Assembly: GCA_028694115.1 (NCBI GenBank)
Contig: JAQUUB010000005.1
Coordinates: forward strand, 63,190 to 127,189
DNA from: Lachnospiraceae bacterium
Lineage (GTDB): Bacteria > Bacillota_A > Clostridia > Lachnospirales > Lachnospiraceae
Direction: 5' to 3'
Length of the DNA stretch: 64,000 bases
Every line of letters starts with the position of its first letter. Position 1 is the stretch's first letter. This document shows, piece after piece, positions 8,397 through 17,129 of this stretch. A program made the position numbers and the translations under genes. The notes beneath the pieces are model-generated. The model saw only the letters and a program-made list of their open reading frames with translations. It had not been told where the DNA came from and did not search any database.

Positions 8397-9392
8397 TCTT
8401 CCCATAAAATTAAATATCTGATCCAACATACGCAGGATTTTAAAATCCCCTTTTACCTGCATGTCTCCTGACATAAAAGCTCTTTGAAATGTCATACGTC
8501 CCGAAATAATATTATTTATTACCTCCGAATTCATCTTACATAGCACGGTTGGATCTTCCATATTTCCATAGTTGATATTTAACTCTGAATTATTTATTTG
8601 TATCAGTAAGGGTTTTTTCTGTTCTTTTATTATAAATTTGTAGCTAGCCTGAAAATTTACCTGTGGAGCAAAGCAATTTCTAAATTCCCTGACAAACATC
8701 CCATCCTCTGAGGATCCTACTCCACCTAGTAAATCCTTAAAGTGATTGGCCAATTCTTTTATATCTTCTTTTTGTGTCTGCACATAGTTTTCATCTGATG
8801 CATATTTTGACAATTGTTCGGTTTCCTGGGGTGTTAGGTCAATGGTACTGGTTGCCGATACCATTTGCTTCACGGCTTGATTACTTGCAGGTAAACACAC
8901 CGTTTTTTGAGAAATTGTACGGTACAGATTCTCAGCTTTCTTCTCAATTAAAGAAATATATTGTTTGTTCATTTCAAATGAGACGGAATCTTTAATATAT
9001 CCACAAATTCCACTACATGGCAGTCCGCCAAGAATTTCCCATGCAACAGATAAATTTAGCTTTCCTTCCCGTTCCCCATAGGTTGTAGACATTACAATCG
9101 GACACATATAGATCCCTGCAATCTTTTCCTTATTACCATAAAGCCAGCAAGCATCTAAAAACTCCTGCATATATCCACCAATTCCATACCACTCAACGGT
9201 TGATGCTAAAATAACACCATCTGCATCATTTAATGTATTTGGTAATGAGGTAATATTTTTCTTTAATTCATACAGATTAAATCTTTCAACTGTAACATGG
9301 ATTTCTTCCAGTACTTCCTGCATCTTATTAATTGCTACTAATGTTGGATCACTTACAATCCCCCTGCCGCCATAATAAATATTAATCTTCAT
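8391..9392 (-). CDS. Flavodoxin-fold NAD(P)H/FMN reductase fused to an SCP2 sterol-carrier domain
   Basis: A 333-aa two-domain protein. Residues 1-180 look like an NADPH-dependent FMN reductase/flavodoxin fold (MKINIYYGGRG start, GVILASTVEWYGIGGYMQEFLDA, with PIVMSTTYGEREG). Residues ~235-333 match the SCP2 sterol-carrier fold, ending in ISGRMTFQRAFMSGDMQVKGD, the typical SCP2 signature. A hydrophobic ligand pocket beside a flavin domain suggests reduction or handling of a lipid-like compound, but that is inference. The start overlaps the rhomboid gene by 11 bp, so both are translationally coupled. The stop codon lies in repeat A2. Confidence 0.8.
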   Translation of the reverse strand: MKINIYYGGRGIVSDPTLVAINKMQEVLEEIHVTVERFNLYELKKNITSLPNTLNDADGVILASTVEWYGIGGYMQEFLDACWLYGNKEKIAGIYMCPIVMSTTYGEREGKLNLSVAWEILGGLPCSGICGYIKDSVSFEMNKQYISLIEKKAENLYRTISQKTVCLPASNQAVKQMVSATSTIDLTPQETEQLSKYASDENYVQTQKEDIKELANHFKDLLGGVGSSEDGMFVREFRNCFAPQVNFQASYKFIIKEQKKPLLIQINNSELNINYGNMEDPTVLCKMNSEVINNIISGRMTFQRAFMSGDMQVKGDFKILRMLDQIFNFMGRV

Positions 9393-10485
9393 AGGATGAA
9401 ACCTCCGATTTCCTTCTATACAAAATTACTGCTAATAAAAATCCAACTAGCAACCCTCCGATATGCGCTGCATTGTCAATTCCTTCACTCGTTAATCCAG
9501 AAAACAAACTATACCCAATGAGCAATAGAAGCTTTGCTGTTGTCATATCTTCCAGTCTTCCTTTGTTCCTTATTACTATGAAAAGAAGTGCTCCAACAAC
9601 GCCAAAAATGGCTCCACTTGCACCTGCTGAAACAATATTATTTCCAAGTAATACTGCATATATTAATGAAAAACTACTCGCACCAAGTCCACTGATCAAA
9701 TATAAGAGTAAGTATTTTGTTTTTCCAAGTGCTCTTTCCACATTATCCCCAAGAAAATAGAGTGCTAACATATTATAAAAAATATGTTGAAATCCAAAAT
9801 GCATAAACATACAGGTAAATAATCGATAATACTGATGTCCCTTTTCAATGTAAGGTGGAAATAGTGCGCCTTTTTCTACCATATAAGACAAATCTGTTGT
9901 TGATCCAAAAATTTCAAGCCCAAGAAAAACAATAATATTTACTAAAACCAAGCAGGCATTGATTGGTGATAAATTACTGATTAATATCCCCTTTGTGGCT
10001 CTTTTTTGGTTTCGTATTTCACGGTCATAGGCATACTCTTGTTCTGAGTTGACTTCAGATTCAGACAGCATATCTTCCAACATTCTTCTTGCTCCATAAA
10101 ACTCATCAATATGACCTTCATATACAACTAATCTCTTTGAGCAGGTGTCTAAAACCCAGCTCATAGAATCCATCACACATAGTTCCTTTACCGCTTCCAC
10201 ATCTTCCGTAAGAAATAGAGAACATATTTTTATTTCTGTATATCCTTTTTTTAAGAATAACTTTTGTATCTGTTCTTTTACATGCTGATATTGTTCATTT
10301 GTTAATTCCATTCCCTTATGATAATCGACGGCATGTATTATGTTAACCTGATTCCCCATTTCCTCGTAGTACATCGTAAATTCAGGTAATGAGGAGGGTA
10401 TCTTCTTATAATTATGTGTCATTAATAGATGTTCAATTTTCTGTTTCATTCTATTTCCTATTCTTATTTTCACAATTTCAAACAT
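9382..10485 (-). CDS. Rhomboid family intramembrane serine protease
   Basis: A 367-aa membrane protease. The first ~175 residues are a cytoplasmic domain with alternating strands and helices. The rest has about six membrane segments. The catalytic serine lies in SAGASGAIFGVVGALL (GxSG) and the catalytic histidine in NAAHIGGLLVGF; the HFGFQHIFYNMLALYFLG segment is also typical. The start at 10485 has GGGAGGCGGAC before it and replaces a frame nine codons longer. It overlaps the flavodoxin-SCP2 gene, which may act on the same membrane process. Confidence 0.9.
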   Translation of the reverse strand: MFEIVKIRIGNRMKQKIEHLLMTHNYKKIPSSLPEFTMYYEEMGNQVNIIHAVDYHKGMELTNEQYQHVKEQIQKLFLKKGYTEIKICSLFLTEDVEAVKELCVMDSMSWVLDTCSKRLVVYEGHIDEFYGARRMLEDMLSESEVNSEQEYAYDREIRNQKRATKGILISNLSPINACLVLVNIIVFLGLEIFGSTTDLSYMVEKGALFPPYIEKGHQYYRLFTCMFMHFGFQHIFYNMLALYFLGDNVERALGKTKYLLLYLISGLGASSFSLIYAVLLGNNIVSAGASGAIFGVVGALLFIVIRNKGRLEDMTTAKLLLLIGYSLFSGLTSEGIDNAAHIGGLLVGFLLAVILYRRKSEVSSYED

Positions 10486-10658
10486 GTCCGCCTCCCTTGC
10501 AGGTGCAGTCATTGGATGATTATTAAAAATAGTTGCAAATACTACTTAGAATTTATCACTTATAAGGGTGAGTGTCAATTTTGTTTCGCCTTTTGTTTCA
10601 AACTATGCTGTGATATATTATGGTAAAGAATCAAAAAATAAAAGGAGCTAATACTTTT

Positions 10659-11819
10659 ATGTTTATAAAAAATGCAACTATTTTTACCGAGAAAAATCTT
10701 TTTCAAAAAGGTTCTATTGAAATCAAAAATGACCTTATTCATTCTATTGACTTCTCAGATAAGAATCGTTCCAATGAAAATACGATTGATGCAGAAGGAC
10801 TCTATGCAATACCTGGATTAATCGATATCCATTTTCATGGTTGCATGGGGGTAGATTTCTGTGACGGGACAGCCTCTGCTTTTAAAAAGATTGCCGACTA
10901 TGAATTGTCCCATGGAATTACCTCTATATGTCCTGCTACCATGTCTCTACCCTTCGATAACCTGAAAAGCATATTACAGAATGCAGCTCTCTTTTCTTCC
11001 GATCATAGCTCTACCCTAGTAGGTATTCATCTGGAAGGTCCCTTTTTATCTAGAGAAAAGAAGGGAGCACAAAAAGAGGAATTCCTGACAACCGCTGATC
11101 TCTATCAATTCCAATCCCTTTTTCAAAGTTCATCAGAACTAATCAAAATTGTTACCATTGCACCTGAAATAAGTCACCATCTATCCTTTATTCGTGAAAT
11201 CAAGGATCTTGTCAGAATATCCTTGGGACATACCGATGCCGATTACTCCACCTGTTGCGAGGCTTTTCAAAATGGTGCATCTCATGTCACTCATCTCTAT
11301 AATGCTATGTCTCCCTTTCATCACCGTGATCCTGGCCTTATCGGTGCTGCATTTGATCACCATGCCGAAGTAGAATTAATTGGTGATGGGGTCCATATCC
11401 ACCCAAGTGTTTTACGCTCTACCTTCTCTATGTTTGGTGATGACCATATTATACTAGTCAGCGACAGTATGGAAGCAACCGGAATGCCTGATGGAGTATA
11501 CTCACTTGGTAATCAAACCGTTACTGTACAAGGAAATCGAGCGACTCTTAGTGATGGAACAATTGCTGGATCTGTTACAAATCTTATGGACTGTGTCCGA
11601 TATCTAATAAGGGAGGTTCACCTCCCAATGGAAAGCGTCATAAAGTGTGCAACAGGTAATCCTGCAAAATCCATCCATATTTATGATCAGTACGGAAGTA
11701 TCTCCATTGGCAAAAAAGCAGATCTCTTATTACTTGATTCTGAACTAAATATTCGTTATATCATTAAGAATGGAACATTTATAAACAGTCTCTGCAAATC
11801 ACTTAGTTCAAACGATTAA
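10659..11819 (+). CDS. nagA: N-acetylglucosamine-6-phosphate deacetylase
   Basis: Cytoplasmic amidohydrolase (386 aa) that removes acetate from GlcNAc-6-phosphate in amino-sugar catabolism and cell-wall recycling. Metal and substrate motifs are in order: DIHFHGCMGVDF, GIHLEGPFLS, SLGHTDADY, THLYNAMSPFHHRDPG, GDGVHIHP and LVSDSMEATGMPDG. The ATG at 10659 follows AAAGGAGC at good spacing; the longer frame starting at 10620 lacks this. It stands alone, divergent from the rhomboid gene, with no nagB or GlcNAc transporter nearby. Confidence 0.95.
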   Translation: MFIKNATIFTEKNLFQKGSIEIKNDLIHSIDFSDKNRSNENTIDAEGLYAIPGLIDIHFHGCMGVDFCDGTASAFKKIADYELSHGITSICPATMSLPFDNLKSILQNAALFSSDHSSTLVGIHLEGPFLSREKKGAQKEEFLTTADLYQFQSLFQSSSELIKIVTIAPEISHHLSFIREIKDLVRISLGHTDADYSTCCEAFQNGASHVTHLYNAMSPFHHRDPGLIGAAFDHHAEVELIGDGVHIHPSVLRSTFSMFGDDHIILVSDSMEATGMPDGVYSLGNQTVTVQGNRATLSDGTIAGSVTNLMDCVRYLIREVHLPMESVIKCATGNPAKSIHIYDQYGSISIGKKADLLLLDSELNIRYIIKNGTFINSLCKSLSSND

Positions 11820-12172
11820 GTTTAGTTTTTATAAATACCTAAATTTCTATTGCATATAACCGCTCAAAGGATTAAGTAATTTTACTCATTTATTTACTTG
11901 ATTTTATTCAATATATAATTAGTATTGTCTATATTCCTCCAATTTTGTTGTTTTATGTATCATTGTTTTATCTAAATTGTATAGTATTTTATCAATACCT
12001 CTTGAGTATTGGTAAATAATGTTATATACTTATTTCGAAATCGTTTAAGCCTTTCTAGGCATTTCATGACGCTATTACCATTATTCGTTTGTTTACATAT
12101 GCTTATCCAAATACATTATCGCTGCATTGCCATCGGTAATGTATAAGAATAAGGGTTCCTTCTAAAGAATCA

Positions 12173-12206
12173 GAAAACGACATGCTTCTCCGGGCATGTC
12201 GTTTTC
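12173..12206. terminator. Bidirectional terminator between nagA and the Tad operon
   Basis: Perfect 13-bp stem GAAAACGACATGC / GCATGTCGTTTTC, 8-nt loop. It serves both nagA (plus) and the FHA gene (minus). The 11820-12172 stretch before it is AT-rich with only a small hairpin (CAATAC / GTATTG near 11990-12013); I see no gene there. Confidence 0.85.
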
Positions 12207-12244
12207 GATTTCTATTGTCTAATACTGATTGCCTTTTCCTTTGT

Positions 12245-13582
12245 TTAACAGAGAAATTTCAGTTTAATATTTGATAATATAATTTCATCTTCGTTACATA
12301 ATTTAACGATATCGGTACCTATTAGCTTTTCATTATTTACAAAGGTGCCATTGGTCGAATTGAGATCAGAAATATAAAAACTTCCATGATCTTTTCTTAT
12401 TACCGCATGAACTCTACTTATTCTTTTGTCTTCTATGATTCCCTTCGCATTCCCGGATGATTTTCCAATGATATACGGATTCTCGTCAATAACCAGTTTG
12501 ATCTGTTTTCCATCTAACTCTCCCAATAATCTTGGTTTTAGTGAAACATCACCCTTTGATAAAATAACAGTTTCCATACTTTCACTACTATCATTTCTTT
12601 TTTCTTCAAATTCTTGTTCTTCTAGTTTATCCGATAGAAACTCTTGATTCTTCATTCGCTCGATATTTTCACGAACTTTTTCTTCTTCCTTCTTTTGCAT
12701 TTTACAAGTGTAAAAGCGTATAGTAACAAAGATAAGCAATGAAAATATAACTGCAAGAACCCCTCCAATTAGGAAATATATTTTAGTTGAGATCCAAGGA
12801 ATCTTTATGTATCCTGGGCATAATAAGAAAAAAATATAGATACCAATAGCAAAGAACGTCAAACAAAAACATATACCTATTTTTTTAATAAAAGAATTAT
12901 CATCTAACTCTGATTTTTCAATTTCAGGTTCAACAAAGTAGTATCTGTTTTCATTTTCTGTTTGTTCCTCACTTACATTTTGAATTTCATCCTCCGACCA
13001 TAATAATTTTTCTATTTTATTTATTTCTTCCTCCATAGGTGAATACTGGTTAACTAAGGAGGAAGGATTATACCTTTCTTCAACCACCATTTCGTAATAT
13101 TCATATGCTAACTTTACAGAGTCCTCATCATCATGTTTCACCCGCTCAATCAGAAATTCAGCCAGCTCCATAAAAATATCCTTACATTCTTTTGTTTGTT
13201 CCGGATAGAAACAGAAGAATACCATTTTCCGCTCTTTATCAAAAAAAATGCATTCTGGATTTAGAACTATATATTTTACTGTCAGGAGATGTTTTTCTAT
13301 TTCAGAGAATAAATGATCAATACATCGAAATAGAACAATTAAATCCTCTTTTTTTATCATTTCATATTCAAAGAGATTCTTTAGTGAGTACTTTGACTGA
13401 ATATCATAATAGAATTTCCCTTCTCCATTTAAATATCTCGTACTAACACTTAGAAGACTTTTTATATTTGCCTTTTCAACCATTTTCATTTGGTAGCCAA
13501 TTAATACTTCACTCTTTTTATCTAATACCAAATAACAATGATTTCCATTTCTATGATAATTAATATTCAAGCTTTCACCCAT
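12245..13582 (-). CDS. FHA-domain membrane protein with N-terminal DUF6382-like domain
   Basis: A 445-aa protein at the end of the Tad operon. The N-terminal ~210 residues resemble DUF6382 (ESLNINYHRNGNHCYLVLD start). Two membrane helices follow (~232-260 and ~270-292). The C-terminal FHA domain (~365-445) has the full phosphothreonine-binding set: YIIGKSSG, RISRVHAVI and DLNSTNGTFVNN. FHA domains read Ser/Thr phosphorylation, so the pilus may be under kinase control, although no Ser/Thr kinase is in the window. Reading continues to just before the terminator at 12173. Confidence 0.82.
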   Translation of the reverse strand: MGESLNINYHRNGNHCYLVLDKKSEVLIGYQMKMVEKANIKSLLSVSTRYLNGEGKFYYDIQSKYSLKNLFEYEMIKKEDLIVLFRCIDHLFSEIEKHLLTVKYIVLNPECIFFDKERKMVFFCFYPEQTKECKDIFMELAEFLIERVKHDDEDSVKLAYEYYEMVVEERYNPSSLVNQYSPMEEEINKIEKLLWSEDEIQNVSEEQTENENRYYFVEPEIEKSELDDNSFIKKIGICFCLTFFAIGIYIFFLLCPGYIKIPWISTKIYFLIGGVLAVIFSLLIFVTIRFYTCKMQKKEEEKVRENIERMKNQEFLSDKLEEQEFEEKRNDSSESMETVILSKGDVSLKPRLLGELDGKQIKLVIDENPYIIGKSSGNAKGIIEDKRISRVHAVIRKDHGSFYISDLNSTNGTFVNNEKLIGTDIVKLCNEDEIILSNIKLKFLC

Positions 13583-13600
13583 CTGTAACCTTCTTTTACC

Positions 13601-14050
13601 TTATTTTTCAACAATTGTTTCAATTACCCTGCATTCCCGGATAAATTGGATACTATCTATTCTCTTAGCTGTTCCAATTGCATCGATTTGAATATTCTTT
13701 TTCCCAAGATTTTTAATTAATATAGTACCCATCGGTATCTGAAAATCACCTTTATAGGAAACAGCAATATCTTTTGCTGAAATTTTTATATCTGTATTAA
13801 CATTTTTTGTAATTAGTAATTTATTTTCTAATAATTCATTACTACTCTCTTCTACTTCTTTAAATATCTTTTCCTCATCACTTTGAACCTGACTTCCACG
13901 TAATGCAGCTGTATATGCAATGGAGTATAAGATACATCTGTCATGGAGATAAAGGGACAGAAAAATAAGAATTACAATTATAGATAGAATCATTGGTAAT
14001 AGTAATGATGCCTCTATTGTATAAGAACCTTTATATCTTTTTTTCTTCAT
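13601..14050 (-). CDS. TadE-like pilus assembly protein (small)
   Basis: A 149-aa minor pilin-like protein. The N-terminus has KKKRYKGSYTIEASLLLPM, the TadE/G signature: a short basic leader, then an acidic Glu five residues into a single membrane helix. The remaining ~110 residues should be outside the membrane. The gene overlaps the prepilin peptidase gene by 4 bp (ATGA type). Both prepilin peptidases in this operon could process it. Confidence 0.78.
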   Translation of the reverse strand: MKKKRYKGSYTIEASLLLPMILSIIVILIFLSLYLHDRCILYSIAYTAALRGSQVQSDEEKIFKEVEESSNELLENKLLITKNVNTDIKISAKDIAVSYKGDFQIPMGTILIKNLGKKNIQIDAIGTAKRIDSIQFIRECRVIETIVEK

Positions 14051-14466
14051 AAAATCACCATTCCCATATACCCTAGAAATAAGAATGGGATAAACGGTAA
14101 TTCTTTCTTTTTATCTGCTTTTTTAAATAATATTAAAAACAGAGAGCAAACTGCTGCTAGTAATAATCCACTCATTAGAAGTTCAAAATTTCTACTTATT
14201 CCAAGAAAAATACCTGTAACAATTAATAACCACCCGTCGCCCTCACCAATTTCACCCTTTGTAACACGATAAAGTAAAAGAATCAGAGCCCCGATTAATA
14301 TCCCTCCTATTTCTTCCATTAAGGAGATTGGTCGTCCAATTATGTATAATCCCAGCCCAACTACACCAAAAATGATAAGTAATTTTATCGATACCTCTTT
14401 TCTTTTTATATCAATGATTGCACTAATTGCTAAAAAGATTCCTAAAGAAATTTCTCTTAAACCCAT
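14047..14466 (-). CDS. Prepilin peptidase, A24 family (second copy in operon)
   Basis: A 139-aa, wholly hydrophobic membrane aspartic protease that cleaves type IV prepilin leaders. The two catalytic Asp motifs are visible: Asp in AISAIIDIKRKEV near the N-terminus and the GxGD motif in GEIGEGDGWLL. The start at 14466 follows AAAGGAGAAG; the longer frame has no ribosome site. A second, different A24 peptidase heads the operon (21595-22116), so the two enzymes may serve different pilins (inference). Confidence 0.82.
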   Translation of the reverse strand: MGLREISLGIFLAISAIIDIKRKEVSIKLLIIFGVVGLGLYIIGRPISLMEEIGGILIGALILLLYRVTKGEIGEGDGWLLIVTGIFLGISRNFELLMSGLLLAAVCSLFLILFKKADKKKELPFIPFLFLGYMGMVIL

Positions 14467-14480
14467 ATATTCTTCTCCTT

Positions 14481-15419
14481 TCATTTTCCACATGTTTTAC
14501 ATGCACTTCTTCCATTCACTTCTGATATTGGTATTGCTTTCACATCCCTTTTTAATCCACTACAAGATATCACTTTATGATATCTGTCACCAAAATCAGT
14601 AATATAGTAGCTGCCATTTCCCTGTTTGATTTTACAATATTCGCAAATATAGTATTTTCCACCATTCCTATTTCTTCTATTTTGTATACTTTCTGCTGTG
14701 ACTTTAGAAATGGAAACATTCAAATGTTTACAATTCCTATCTCTATGATAAACACTCCCGGTAGGGGTAATAAAAACGATTTCTTCGTCCTGGTTTAGAT
14801 TTTCACTTAGTGTATTATCATATCCTGTAAAGGCCCGTACTCTTGCTCTATTAACAAATTTGAATTTGTCAATTCCAAGAAAATCATAGGGTACATTTAT
14901 TTCGTAGACTGCAATCAAATCAATCATTTCTTTTTCTAATATTTTTGATCTGGAAAATGAAATTCCTTCTTTTCCACCCTTGATTCCAATAAAAGCAGCT
15001 TCCTTTTCATCTAAATCCTGAATTACTTTTTCTTTGATATAGGTATTACTAATGAGATAGCTTCCAATAAAATTTCCAGTATTAACTGGCTTATTGATTG
15101 ATTTTTTATATGCATATGCATAGGTAGCTATTTCTTTTGCATGCTGGTGCAGACTGTTTTGACAGCAATTTGATAATCGAATCATTTCTCCAAAATATAG
15201 AATTGAAATCATTGCAAAAAGAAAAAGGGGTAATACTAATGCTGTTTCTACAGTCAGGCTCCCTTTTCTGTTTTTTCTAAGGTTAAATAAGGACACCCTT
15301 TTTTCTGTTTTATTTTTTTGAATATATTTGTGTGGGGTTTTTATAGAATTTTGTGTGGGGAACACTGTTCGGAGAGAAGCAATTTTTGTTTTTTTATTGT
15401 TATTCAGAAAAAAGGGCAT
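14481..15419 (-). CDS. TadE-like protein with duplicated CxxC metal-site module
   Basis: A 312-aa protein: basic N-terminal ~50 residues, then RKGSLTVETALVLPLFLFA, a TadE-type helix at ~54-80, and an extracellular domain. The last ~90 residues hold two similar modules: HRDRNCKHL...CEYC and HKVISCSGL...CKTC. Each pairs a Cys-x2/3-Leu with a later CxxC, as in small zinc ribbons or Ada-like metal sites. Such a module on a pilus protein could be a structural metal or disulfide clamp at the tip. That role is inferred. Confidence 0.75.
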   Translation of the reverse strand: MPFFLNNNKKTKIASLRTVFPTQNSIKTPHKYIQKNKTEKRVSLFNLRKNRKGSLTVETALVLPLFLFAMISILYFGEMIRLSNCCQNSLHQHAKEIATYAYAYKKSINKPVNTGNFIGSYLISNTYIKEKVIQDLDEKEAAFIGIKGGKEGISFSRSKILEKEMIDLIAVYEINVPYDFLGIDKFKFVNRARVRAFTGYDNTLSENLNQDEEIVFITPTGSVYHRDRNCKHLNVSISKVTAESIQNRRNRNGGKYYICEYCKIKQGNGSYYITDFGDRYHKVISCSGLKRDVKAIPISEVNGRSACKTCGK

Positions 15420-15434
15420 CCTTATTCACCTCTC

Positions 15435-16910
15435 TTATTCCTTTTCTATTTCTTCATAGGAAAAATTTCTATCTATTTGAAATTGATACCCGAATCTACT
15501 AAACACCTCAACTCTAGCCTCAATATACTCTATACATCCGTCTATCAAAAAACTTGTATTACCCGCCGTTTTACGAATATTCAATTCGATTACATCCAGA
15601 CATCTCATTACTTTCTGATTTTTATTCTCAAGACTTAACAATATTTTCAGGTAAGTTCCATAACTAAGACCTCTTTTTGATTCTTTCCCACTATTGATAT
15701 GTTTTTGAAATTCTCCTATATTTTGTAAGGATAATGACCAGTCGGAGGGTGTCTTGATTAGAGGAACTTTACCTCCTTTCAAAAGTGTCCTGACGTCAAT
15801 AACACTTTCTGCAAATGCCCATGCAAATAGTAAGGTGCATTTTACTATTTCTGTAATCATTGGTAATCCAGCTGCTGATGCAATAAGAGCTGCCATGCTT
15901 TCTGCCTCCGCCTGCTTTTCTGCATCTGAAAATAAGTAGATTACATTTGCAGCCTCCCTTATACCAATTAGAGTTTTTACTACTTCTTTTAGATTTTCTC
16001 GGTCCGAATTATTTCCTTCCAATATGTATTCCACTTCATAAGAGAGCATTTCATGGTTAAGTGAATTTGTATAAGTAGAAAACTTCTTAGATATATACTC
16101 ACCAAATAATAGTTCATTACTTGCAGAATCTAAGTCTTCTGTATTACCTTTAAAACCATCACCAACATTTTTCTTTCTATGAGATGCCAGATTTTCTATG
16201 GAAACTGTACGCGTTGAAATATCCTCCGTGTCACCTAGTACTAGATTTAAAATATCCGTCCGTGCACGATTCACCTCATCTGCCGGGTTATCAACTTCTA
16301 CCTTTCTGGTCGTCCCATCCTCATTTACTATCTCTAAGTCCGTTAATTGCGATTCTACCTCGTTTCTTTCTTGATTAATATTCCTATCTCCTATTCCTAA
16401 CGACTTAAAAATATCTAACTGCTCTGCAATTTCGTTTATCATACTAATCCCGTACTGATCCTTTATTGCATGGATTGCCTGTCTTTTAAAAACATTGCCA
16501 CCTTCATCTGTTGCTAAAGTAAAACTACTGATATTGACATCCTCTACAGATAAACCAGTATAATTAATTCCTTTATATACAAACAAATTTTTACCTGGTT
16601 TAAGATTGTACTCGATATACTCCCGTAGATGTTCCCCTGTAAAGTAAGAAGAGGGATTCCCTGAACCATAGGCACTATCAATAAAATATAAATCATATTG
16701 ATCTAATAATTCTCTGTGAAATTCTGCAAATATAGAATTCATGCCCATATCCATTGCATTTTCTATCTGCATTCTCATAGCATTTACCCTTGCACTCTCT
16801 ATTGATGCACATAATAAAGATATAATGATTGTTAAGGATAAACTTAGAAATACCGTTATTTGTCCTCTTTTTATAGGTTTCTCCCCCTTCTTTTCTGTTT
16901 TAAAATACAA
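15435..16910 (-). CDS. DUF5702 pilus-associated (TadG-like) protein
   Basis: A 491-aa protein with a short basic leader, KRGQITVFLSLSLTIIISLLCA, one membrane helix, and a long external domain. The pattern ESARVNAMRMQIENAMDMGMNSIFAEFHRELLDQYDLYFID, seen just after the helix, is typical of DUF5702/TadG-type proteins in clostridial Tad operons. It probably anchors or caps the pilus. The frame starts at TTG (16910) without a good ribosome site; an AAGGGGGAG lies inside the first codons, so the true start is uncertain by up to ~12 codons. Confidence 0.78.
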   Translation of the reverse strand: MYFKTEKKGEKPIKRGQITVFLSLSLTIIISLLCASIESARVNAMRMQIENAMDMGMNSIFAEFHRELLDQYDLYFIDSAYGSGNPSSYFTGEHLREYIEYNLKPGKNLFVYKGINYTGLSVEDVNISSFTLATDEGGNVFKRQAIHAIKDQYGISMINEIAEQLDIFKSLGIGDRNINQERNEVESQLTDLEIVNEDGTTRKVEVDNPADEVNRARTDILNLVLGDTEDISTRTVSIENLASHRKKNVGDGFKGNTEDLDSASNELLFGEYISKKFSTYTNSLNHEMLSYEVEYILEGNNSDRENLKEVVKTLIGIREAANVIYLFSDAEKQAEAESMAALIASAAGLPMITEIVKCTLLFAWAFAESVIDVRTLLKGGKVPLIKTPSDWSLSLQNIGEFQKHINSGKESKRGLSYGTYLKILLSLENKNQKVMRCLDVIELNIRKTAGNTSFLIDGCIEYIEARVEVFSRFGYQFQIDRNFSYEEIEKE

Positions 16911-16933
16911 ATGGAGTTCTATTCAGATACGAA

Positions 16934-17101
16934 TTATACAGAATTACTTTGACTTGTGATCTTATCAAAAATGGAATTAACAATCGTTGTAAGTTTCCCT
17001 TTAAAAATGATGACTAGTCCTATTAATACGACTAATATTAGAATTAATTCAACCGTTCCAATTGCATCCTCCTCCATAATGAAGTTTTTTACAATACTCA
17101 T
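16934..17101 (-). CDS. Flp1-type type IVb pilin (major pilin)
   Basis: A 55-aa prepilin, the likely major subunit of the Tad pilus. It has a short leader, then GTVELILILVVLIGLVIIFKGKL, with the conserved Glu five residues into the mature helix that A24 peptidases require. The start at 17101 follows AAAGGAGTGAAAAGG; a longer frame to 17161 would run into the 3' end of the preceding gene. Its small size and position after the TadB/TadC pair match Flp1 pilins of Lachnospiraceae. Confidence 0.85.
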   Translation of the reverse strand: MSIVKNFIMEEDAIGTVELILILVVLIGLVIIFKGKLTTIVNSIFDKITSQSNSV

Positions 17102-17129
17102 CCTTTTCACTCCTTTCCTTCTATTATAT

